Part shown: in pieces, positions 31,010-64,000 of the stretch
How the letters are laid out: each line of letters opens with the position of its first letter
Numbering within the stretch: the first letter of the stretch is position 1
Assembly (NCBI GenBank): GCA_009760855.2
Contig: WPIO01000084.1
Coordinates: 705,001 to 769,000, forward strand
Reading direction: 5' to 3'
Length of the DNA stretch: 64,000 nucleotides
Origin: Cristatella mucedo
Taxonomy: Eukaryota; Bryozoa; Phylactolaemata; Cristatellidae
Position numbers and translations under genes: made by a program
The notes under the pieces: generated by a model
Database searches by the model: none
Told to the model about the DNA's origin: nothing
What the model saw: the letters and a program-made list of their open reading frames with translations, nothing else

Positions 31010-31510
31010 GAACTATGTAATGTAATGCAATGTATCTCCGTCTGTAACTCCACAAAGTCATAAAGACCATGTGGGTGTTACGCAGGAGGGTTTTGTATAG
31101 CACACTCACAGCCTAAGCGGCTTTCGGTACGCATTCGGTAGCCAACAGACTTCGCCTCATGCAACAAAGAGGTGGGAAGCATAGCAGAGTCGGGAGAGCC
31201 GTTGAGGTAGTGAGTAACATGGAAGTAGCAGCTCAGGATCGCTGAAAAGGATGAGCCCTAGTCGGCAGTAGGAGAGTAGTTGTCGTTGCATAAGAATTGT
31301 GGAAGCGAGTTCCACAGTCTACGACCTGCAGAGCTAAAGCTTCCGTCGCCAACGGTCTTTAAGCGGAGGAATGGGACAGCTTATTTATTGTCCACACAGG
31401 ACTTGAGGGCGCGAACCGGCTGAAACTGGTGCAGCAGTTCAGCTAGGTACGAAGGAGCCAAGCCATGGCCTTGGCCTTGTGGGTCAGCGAAAGAACTTTG
31501 CTCTGTATCC
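31010..31510 (-). mobile_element. LINE-2 3' fragment
   Basis: On the minus strand this is the C-terminal region of a second L2/CR1-like family: coding for N-S-L-P near 31290-31320 (AATTGTGGAAGCGAGTTCCA on plus), the conserved AAAGACCGTTGGCGACGGAA, the 3' UTR, and a tail of TACATTACATTACA type at the 31.01-kb end. It matches copies at 35.2, 37.8, 40.2 and 45.6 kb. Confidence 0.8.
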
Positions 31511-32341
31511 GTTGCTCAACCGGCATGAGCTTCGCCGCTGAACTAGAGCTGAGTCGCTCATGAAATAGCCACGATAAGCCGAGGCTTGCGAGCAGCGCGA
31601 TGTACTATTCCGTAAGGACGAGATTATAGCATGACTTTTGACGTGACCATTATATGTATAAGAGCGGGGCCGGACCGCAGACGCTCTCTTGGAGTGACTG
31701 CGGTCTGCCGGTCGGCGAGTCCTAGCGCGCGCGCGAGCTGCTGCAAGCCTGCTAGCGAGTCTGCTGCGAAGAAGTCGCCGGTCGTATCGGCCGTAAAATA
31801 GGGGCCGGCCATTGTTGCCCTTTTTCCAATACGGCGCTCTCGCTAGCGCTTCGCGCAGAAGAATATCGAGCGCTTTTGTTGTCTGTCGTCGGCGCATCGC
31901 TAGCTTCAGGTGCACGTTGCACGCGCGTCGCGCCGCTACCCAAACTATCGAGGGCTTCGCGGTCGCGGCGACAGTTATCCGCGGCCCGTCAGCAACTCTG
32001 GCCGCGTCGCTAGGGACAACCAGCGCACACGCCGCCGCCCAAGAAACGACGGGCGGCGCCCGAGGCGGCGCTGACCGCTGCGCTACTGGAATCGACCGGC
32101 AACATCGCCTTGCGAACGACGCGCCCAAGGGGTGCGCCAAATGACTGAGCAGGCGCTCAATTTAAAAGCGGCCCGGCAGTCGGCGTCTGGTCTGCAGTAC
32201 CAATCGGCCAAGGCAGCCTGTCCGGCTCTCACTGACCGAGCTTTCTGCGCGCCTCTGACTGGAGCATGTGGAGCCGGCATTAGCAAGCGCAGCCTCGTTG
32301 CTGCTGTCACGGTCAGGACAGCATCTTGGCACATTAGGGAA

Positions 32342-32371
32342 GCGCTGCAGCCGCTGCAGCGGCTGCAGCGC
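32342..32371. other. 30-bp perfect palindrome
   Basis: GCGCTGCAGCCGCTG is followed at once by its exact reverse complement, with no spacer. Built from GCTGCAG words in GC-rich DNA. Confidence 0.9.
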
Positions 32372-33204
32372 CCGCGAGCGCGCGGTGGCAGCGAGCCTCT
32401 TGGAAGCTGCTCGGATCTGAACTGAGGGGGACTGCCCGTCCAGGAAACAGTCCCGGAGCCGCAGTTTGATCCTGACGTCCAGCCGGTTAGGCAGAGACGC
32501 GTGGCCGCACGCAGCAAGCGGTAGAACCGTGAGCTGGAGGATTGCGGGGCGGGGCTAAGCCACTCAACGCTGGTCGGGCACCGGAAGCAGGTCAGTGCCG
32601 GAAGCGTGAAAAAGGAGTCGGGTTCGGCGTCGGTGCGAAATACGACACGGACGCGGCTGCAGCTGAGCTGAAGTAGCAACCGCCGGCTGTCCGGCTAATT
32701 GCTCTTGCCCGTCTGCGAGGTCAGCTCAGTACAGTTCAGCCACGCCCGACCCAGCGTCCGTTAAGTCGTGGCCAACGGATGTCTCTATCTGCCGCGTGGG
32801 CGCTCCTCTTCTCTGCCTATAGTCGACGTGATTGGATTTCTTCTCCCCGCTCACGGCGGTGACTCAGCGGTCTAGTGGCTGACCGAGCTATTAGCCTAGC
32901 AACTGTTGCACTCCTCCTTTCGGCGGCTTTGCGTGCAGTGCGAATCCGGTGCGAGCAGCAGCGCCCACTCAATGGCAAATATGTAGTGTAACGCAGCGCT
33001 ACGCTATGAAGCTCGGAGTGGGAAGGACACCCTGCGGCGAGTAGCCAGCAATAAGGTCAAGATCTCTGGCAACTTCCATAGCAACGGCGAAAGGTACCGT
33101 CGCGAAAAGCCTTGAAAGCGGGCAATTGAGACTAGCCCTTTTTTGTCGCTGCGCCTGTGCGTTGCGCACCCGTACATTTTATTTTTAGAAGAACTGCGTT
33201 CCTG

Positions 33205-33600
33205 TGCTGCTTAGTGCTGCTCGCTTACACTTTAGACTCGATAGCAACGTGAACCGGCGGTGCTTTAGGCAACGAAAATGGCGACGCCCTAGTGTGGGCG
33301 TGGTTCAACGCCCGCCCAGTCGGTCCTGTTTTCCCGCGGTCCTCTCATTCAGAGACGAGCGCTGCGGTTTGCTAGGAGCAAATTTTTGACTGCGCTACTA
33401 CGTCAAATGGCTGGCTAGAGAGCTTCTTTGAAAGCATTGACATTACGTTTTCGAAATACGTGGCCCGCCGGGCGAAGTTAGTGGCGTCGCGGTGGAGTGA
33501 CCGAGAAATCGGCTGCTATTTTTGAGGACTTTGAGCCTAGACATCTATTCAATATGGATGAAACTTGTGGCCTATTCAAGGCAACCAAGTGTGCGACCTA
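33205..33600 (+). mobile_element. pogo/Tigger-like transposase fragment, broken
   Basis: Across frameshifts and a stop it reads G-D-A-L-V-W-A-W-F-N-A, then S-N-G-W-L-E-S-F-F-E-S, then H-L-F-N-M-D-E-T-C-G-L-F. These match, in order, the CENP-B/Tc5-type DNA-binding region (ALxxWFxxAR, SNGWLxRF) and the first catalytic Asp block (xFNxDETGLF) of pogo-group transposases. The rest of the DDE domain is missing after about 33595, and no terminal repeats were found. Confidence 0.7.
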
Positions 33601-34794
33601 GCGCGGCTGAGGCAGCGTCGCTGGGCGGAGGGAGAGCGATCGAATGAGTCAACGGCAGCGGCACTCTCTGCGCCTCACCTGACGGCGTGAAGATTAAGAA
33701 CAGCCATAGATATTCGACTCGCGACCTCGGTCGTGAAGGAGCGAGCAGCTTGCCTCTTCTAAATAGCATGAAGATAGAGCCACTTGTGACATAGAGATCG
33801 CGCGCATGCCGATGTGCTTCCAAAAATAACGCCGTCAAGCAGCTGCTTGCAACGCATTGGGCTCGCGCAAAGAGACTCGTACGACTTCCAAGCTGTTGGA
33901 AGAGTGATCTCAATCTTTCAAATAAAAAGTGCCCAAGGTATGCGCAGGCTCTGGCTTATGGACAATTCCCTCAGCCAGCCACGATCGGTGCGCTGTACGT
34001 GAAGCTTATATACTTCCTTACTAACAGTACCACCAGTCGTCAGTCTAGGAACCAGGGTACGATTCAAGCAGTTTTTTAAGCATGGGAACAAGCTTGGAGC
34101 GGGAAACCGAGCTGCTTCATATCGGCACAGTCTCAGAAAAGCGTGACGTCTGTTTCAGGACCGCGTATTCTTCAGGATATCAGTGTACTGCAGTGCATCT
34201 GCTGGCTTAGCAAAACGTGGTCTGAAAAATGAGACTTATACCATTCGCCAGTGTCTACCTAGATAAATTTATCTGCCGGCAATATAGAACTTGAAAACCA
34301 GACAACTTCGTGTTTGCTCTTTATTTCTCTAAGCTTTTAAGGCACTTGTTCCATGAGATTTTAGGTGCTCCCTTTTCCAGTGCGCCAGAAAAGAATGCAA
34401 CTTAAGCAGACTTCAACCAACTTCATTCAGCAAGCCTGCCCACGAGTTAAAGGACGTGGAAGATAGCATTTCACAGACTTCGAACGAAGAAGATGCACAC
34501 GATGCGTGCGACTCATCATCGGCAGCTAGGGACAGCTAGATAGGAGTAGCCTGGAGTAGCTGCTGGCATAAGCACCATACTGCTGCTCGTGAAATTACTG
34601 GGCTTTATTTTCAAATAGTACAGCTAGCAGCACCGGATTAAGTAAGAGTTTTCAGTAACCGGACCGGAAATCTGTCATGCAGTCTCTGCAGCCGCCCTAG
34701 CTCCCGAACCTTTAGCTAGCTGACTTCCCTCTCGCTTCACCGGCGAGTTGAGTTGCTACTCAACGAGTGGTGGCGTTATCCAGACGATATCACA

Positions 34795-34920
34795 CTCAAT
34801 AATATTAATAATACACTTGATACAGCGCCCTCAGAGAACTCAATCTCTTTCTAGGTCATTACATTTGCTGCAAAGGAAACACGGAATCAATTAGCAAAAG
34901 AGATCATGCCCCGAAAAAAT
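34795..34920 (-). mobile_element. LINE-1 3' end fragment
   Basis: ATAATACACTTGATACAGCG, CCCTCAGAGAACTCAATCTC and TTTGCTGCAAAGG on the plus strand, reverse complement of the family end. Confidence 0.8.
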
Positions 34921-35217
34921 AATTCACAGCCTGAGCTGAAAGTAATGTACCCACTCACGCGTCCCTAGATTTTCGAGAATTGCATGACCGAACGGCTAAG
35001 CTTCCGTGATGAGAGTTCATGCCACGAGCCGACGTCTTGTAAGCAAACCTATAAAAGTAGCCTTCCGGTCACTTGTCACGACAGTAATCCATCGTCCATT
35101 AACATGAGAGACCACTACTTCGATTCTACATCGAGCATAGCCTGCTTCTGATTTCTGAGGTTGTATGTTTAACTCTCGATGACGGCATGATATTATCTGA
35201 GCAGAGCCTACGATGTA

Positions 35218-35415
35218 TAAGTAATGTAATGTATCTCCATCTGTAACTCCACAAAGTCATAAAGACCATGTGGGTGTTACGCAGGAGGGTGTTGTATAGC
35301 GCACTCACAGCCTAAGCGACTTTCGGTACACGTTAGGTAGCCAGCAGACTTCGTCTCACGAAACAAAGAGAAAGTGGGAAGCATAGCAGAGTCAGGAGAG
35401 CAGTTGTGGCATGTG
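35218..35415 (-). mobile_element. LINE-2 3' end fragment
   Basis: TAATGTAATGTATCTCCATC and CCACAAAGTCATAAAGACCA match the copy at 31.0 kb almost exactly; it breaks off after GAAGCATAGCAGAGTCAGGA. Confidence 0.8.
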
Positions 35416-36142
35416 CATTATAAATCCAGCTGCATTTTATTGTTAAGCTTGTCTTCACTCACATGACAGCCCACGTCTATCCATTGGCCTGCTGCAAGCT
35501 TTCTCTGCAGATTGCAACCCGACATGGACTTTCGTGATTAGCGAGGACCGTGCACACACTGGCATCTGATCGTTAGAGGCTGATTTTTTTTAGTACACAA
35601 TGGGTAGGTGGCCAATCAAGTTGTCTGCATGTTACAACGATCGCTCTCGACGATTGGCTGGCGGCAGCGACGGCTCAGTCGAACTCGCCAGGCTGCTTAG
35701 CAGCTCAACGGCACAAATGCAGTACCAGCGGAGGTCGATGCCACTACATCCCGCGATCAGGGCGAAAGAATGGTGGCTCGTCCACGACCGAGCAATATCC
35801 ACCCAGAATGCATAATGATAGGCTGCAGATATGTCCGACTACGACCAAGTTGGAGGGACAGGTAGCAGCATAACTAGGACCAGATGTCAGGCTACAGCGA
35901 GCGATGCAACTCCATCGTCTTGGACGAGATCAGCCACGGCGAGAGGAGCAGCTGGCGTGGCGTGCTGAGATGATGCTGCCGCTCATGGCCCTATCGAGTC
36001 AGCACTGGCGAGCTTGTCGCGAGGTCACTCGGCATCAAGGAGGCTGCCGCCTCTCAAGCCGGATCACAGATTTCGCTGCTACGACACCGCGCCGAGAACG
36101 CGCGGCCAGTCTGGCGACCGGCGGCAGATGAGACAGCACGCA

Positions 36143-61347
<25,205 letters not shown>

Positions 61348-61640
61348 CACGTTACACTAGATACTCCTGCATTTCCTTCTCGGTGGCTTCACCATTCAGC
61401 GATGGTTCACGTACTGCAACTACAGTGTTGTTTATAAACGCCACGGAAAAGGAAGTCGCCGGGCAGACTTGTAAGACTCGCTGTCTACTGCCAGCCAACC
61501 AAGTTCAAGGTAATTACCTGCACGGCTTCTCGTAGTTGTGCTGAGGTAGGCTATACACCGAGTATGCAACTACCGCATAGCCATTGATTCCTGCATTAGC
61601 TTCTAGGGAGCCACGGTATCTCCTGGCAGGTGTGGTATGG
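61348..61640. promoter_or_regulatory. Region upstream of SLC30A6, no clear promoter motif
   Basis: No TATA box or CCAAT/ATTGG pair in a convincing position was seen. The 5' UTR and promoter should lie here or beyond. Confidence 0.2.
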
Positions 61641-61666
61641 CTAAGATCGAAGGGTCGCTCTGTACC

Positions 61667-61909
61667 CGAAAATTAGCCGACATAGCTACTAGGTGAGCCG
61701 TAATGGCTCACTAGGTAAGGCGGTTGCTTTTCACGACCTCTACGCCGAGGTCGTGGGTTCGAATCTTGTGGTGGGCGATCCTATATCGCCACTGCAAGCG
61801 GTGGTGATAGCCGTCAAGGCTCTTCTGTCGCTATACAAAAGGAGGCTGTTAAATCAGCTAGAATTTCTTAATTCGCTAGCTTTCGAAAATTAGCCGACAT
61901 AGCTACTAG
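61667..61909 (+). mobile_element. SINE-B, full length, flanked by 26-bp target site duplication
   Basis: The SINE (61693-61883) starts GTGAGCCGTAATGGCTCACT, has an A-box-like TAGGTAAGG, the B box GTGGGTTCGAATC, GGGCGATCCTATATCGCCAC, GTCGCTATACAAAAGGAGGC and an AT-rich end. The 26 bases starting CGAAAATTAGCCGACATAGC at 61667-61692 recur exactly at 61884-61909. Perfect flanks suggest a young insertion. Confidence 0.95.
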
Positions 61910-61930
61910 TTCCATAGCTACTAGTTCGCT
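61898..61930. repeat. 15-bp tandem duplication
   Basis: CATAGCTACTAGTTC occurs twice in a row just at and after the second SINE-B target duplication. Confidence 0.85.
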
Positions 61931-61939
61931 AGCTTTCCC

Positions 61940-62760
61940 TGCGCCCCAGTGAACTAGTCCTTTTTGTTCCTGTGTATTTTGCATTCTTATCCATGCATGA
62001 TTCAGTGCATTTTGATAATCAGAAGTCGGAATCAATCTGAATTCTATGAATCAGTTTGCAAGTTTGTCTAAGCACGATACCTTGCGCGTCGTTGACCCTC
62101 GGCTATTGCCTTTCTTGCAGAGCGCTCTAATCGGCTGAATAAAGATTTTGCTTTCCGATGGCTCTAGTACAAATAATTTATTATTATGTATTACTAATAT
62201 TTTCTTTAGTATTACGCTGACCTTGCGATACGGTTCCTAAAGAGCGAGTGCGGCAAAAAACTCGCTGTGCTGAGACCCCGACCATCTAGGATTGTAGCAC
62301 TATTGTAACGAAACCACAATTTGCATGACTCCACTGTGACTTTTTGTTGAAAGATTTTCTGTTTTGTTTGGCTCGAATGGGTGCTCGCGGTTTGAATGCA
62401 GGTGTGCGGCATGGGCGGGGCTCAGCTGGATTGCGGTTTCAAGCATAACTAATTCGCATCGCATACGGATGGATGCCTTTTGGGTCTTTTCCACCTGAAC
62501 TCCTACAATTCTGTTGTAAGAGTTGTATTAGCACCAGTCATGACTTTTTTCTGCTTTATTCTAATGGATAGCACCCGATAAAGATACTGTTTGGATCATT
62601 TAGCCGTCAGCTACGACCGCCATTCAAACACTTCCTGCTCAGGTAATGGCTCATATTTATTTTAATAAAGCACTAGTGCAAGTAGTTCAAACTATAAAAA
62701 ATGTAAACAGATACTATCATGAGCATATTTATTTCTACTGAAACATCAGCAGGCTAAATC
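61940..62760. other. Intergenic stretch, nothing recognised
   Basis: AT-rich; a TTATTATGTATTACTAAT run at about 62180 may be a worn LINE tail. No exon motif seen. Confidence 0.4.
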
Positions 62761-62764
62761 AGTC

Positions 62765-62882
62765 TCATTGTTGAGGTACGGTGAGGTGATATGCTCCGTT
62801 GCAAGTCCATTCATAACTACCGCCGTGACACGCAGAAAAACTTCCGTAGCAGCTTACAAAGCTATCAGCTCTGTTGTATGTC
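62765..62882 (-). CDS. Terminal exon of the cysteine-containing gene
   Basis: Acceptor CTCTCTGCAG, one base completing the previous codon, 38 codons, then TGA. Four of the six Cys are here. Confidence 0.5.
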
Positions 62883-63150
62883 CTGCAGAGAGGTGAAATA
62901 AAAACTATGTGCAGTCCGTACCTCCCAGTGCCCCTTCATTTGTATGTTTTTTATTCCAAGCCCATATTCACTCTGGCAGTATTCATTCTATGATGCGTAC
63001 CATAGGTGCTTTGTGCGCTTGCGGCTTCTGCTGTTGTAATTAGCAAAGCGCCTTGACACTAGTGCTATTGCCTCACCTGCGGCCAATAGTTAAGCCATTG
63101 ACGCAGCACAGCGTCAGGCCACTAATGCATGTTATATTTCCTGTCGTCTG
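62765..63150 (-). CDS. Two 3' exons of a small cysteine-containing protein, 5' part not found
   Basis: Not recognised. Exons 63077-63150 (acceptor CACATAG, donor GTGAGG) and 62765-62882 (acceptor CCTCTCTGCAG, stop TGA 62765-62767) join in phase 2 to about 63 residues. The peptide contains I-T-C-I-S-G-L-T-L-C-C-V-N-G, then S-C-Y-G-S-F-S-A-C-H-G-G and W-T-C-N-G-A-Y, six Cys in all, and ends V-P-Q-Q. Aromatics, Gly and Cys at this density suggest a disulfide-bonded extracellular domain, but no known family is matched. Upstream exons may lie beyond the window; a frame at 63158-63358 with a GTAAAC donor is a weak candidate. The terminal exon is the better supported of the two. Confidence 0.45.
63077..63150 (-). 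CDS. Penultimate exon of the cysteine-containing gene
   Basis: 74 bases, phase 0 in, 2 out; donor GTGAGG after GCCGCAG-like exon end. It encodes the C...CC cluster. Its acceptor is weaker, so the 5' limit is less certain. Confidence 0.4.
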
Positions 63151-63359
63151 CTATGTGTCATCGAGCTCTTGTATATGTACACGTTGAGAGTAATAAAGGT
63201 AGAGTCCCGTTTACCGCTAACGTCCACCCGCTGTGTCTTCGTGAGACTCTCACAAGAGCTGCCGCCGAAGCCACTGTTATCCAACATGCTTGTGGACTTC
63301 TATTCCAATGAGTATTTAGTAACAGGTTGGGAAAAAGGAATTTTTTGCTCGCTTGCACT

Positions 63360-64000
63360 TTAAGCCTCCCTGATCCCGAATTTTGCTATCAGTTATAGTC
63401 TAGAATTGATACATTCCAGCCAAATTAACATACCAAAAAATTCTGTTTTACAAGTTATATTATATCTTACTCTGGCTATGCAGCATGTGCCTAAAAAATT
63501 AACAAAATTTTCCAGCTAGTTATGACCTGCCATCTCAGGGTCACTGAATGAGGTCACCGATGCTACGAATCCGTGTACTGGTAAACTTTGGGCCATATCT
63601 AACAAACTCGCACTTCTGCGTTTATGAACCAAATTTCTAGCTGAAAATGATGCTTCAGATATACTTAATTAAGTCAAATACTCTTTTTTATTTTGGAGTA
63701 GGCATATTCAGGATTATCAGACTTGACAATGGCACAATAACAGGAAAGATGTTCTTTATCAACATTTGCATAGCAATCATGAACGACTATATCCTTGATT
63801 TCCACTACGAGACTTTATAGTTTAAATTTAGTGGCATGCAATGTCGAACAGCAGACTTGAAGGCGAGTGCTTTTCTCCTTTTTTTCATTTTAATTATTTC
63901 TGGATATACTTTCCACTTGACTCTCTGCACTGAGTGACAAATCATTTAGAGCACTCGCAATGAAAATGGTAAGTGCGTATTAAAAAATATGCAATGCAAA
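63360..64000. other. AT-rich right end, nothing recognised
   Basis: Short frames only, no splice-bounded coding stretch and no repeat family words. Confidence 0.4.

Larger units (their letters stand above)
25600..33200. other. GC- and CpG-rich domain around the GPCR gene
   Basis: Base composition changes sharply: runs of CGCCGCC, GGCGGC and TACC/C homopolymers (26221-26251), many CpGs. Long open frames occur on both strands because stop codons are rare at this composition, so frame length is not evidence of a gene. Only the GPCR shows family motifs. The region may be a CpG-island promoter domain or a GC-rich isochore-like block. Confidence 0.6.

Noticed and set aside
63158-63358. Minus-strand frame upstream of the cysteine-containing exons
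   Set aside because: Its GTAAAC donor and phase fit only loosely, no signal peptide is seen, and the acceptor is poor; not listed as an exon.

Overview
The window is animal nuclear DNA. Genes are split by introns with GT...AG ends, most of the length is transposon debris, and long CT/GA and TA microsatellites are frequent. One gene is the orthologue of the animal zinc transporter SLC30A6 (ZnT6). Reverse-transcriptase remnants belong to the L2/CR1-like LINE group, with tRNA-derived SINEs, a Tc1/mariner remnant and pogo/Tigger-like remnants. The protein divergence and repeat mix suggest an invertebrate; the species cannot be named from the sequence.

Layout. 1-2579: no gene seen. 2580-5604 (+): gene A, four exons, unrecognised family. 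5605-13178: repeats and a CpG-rich block at 7730-8111 that may be a promoter with a non-coding first exon. 13179-19639 (+): gene B, a paralogue of gene A with the same four exons and the same splice phases, its introns swollen by LINE, SINE and Tigger-like insertions. 19640-25600: L2 fragments and SINE-like sequence. 25600-33200: a GC-rich, CpG-rich domain around a single-exon class A GPCR (27188-28726, minus). 33200-36142: Tigger transposase and LINE remnants. 36143-61347 (minus): SLC30A6, 11 coding exons over about 25 kb, encoding about 489 residues. 62765-63150 (minus): two probable 3' exons of a small cysteine-containing protein whose 5' part was not found. Much of the stated gene structure appears in no single open frame; it was assembled here from splice sites, phase agreement and homology.

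Mobile DNA. Four retroelement families recur. LINE-1 (L2-like, 3' end of the GATTGAGTTCTCTGAGGGCGC type, (TTA)n tail) has about 19 pieces on both strands. LINE-2 has five pieces, all on the minus strand. SINE-A is tRNA-derived, ends in a tail resembling the LINE-1 end, and carries (TA)n. SINE-B is tRNA-derived, and one copy has a 26-bp target duplication. SINE-A is nested inside LINE copies at four sites. Two LINE-1 copies share about 145 bp of sequence beyond their 3' ends, which looks like a 3' transduction.

The genes show no obvious functional link. The clearest biology is a ZnT6-type non-catalytic zinc transporter subunit, an orphan GPCR with unusual signature motifs, and an unknown duplicated gene pair.
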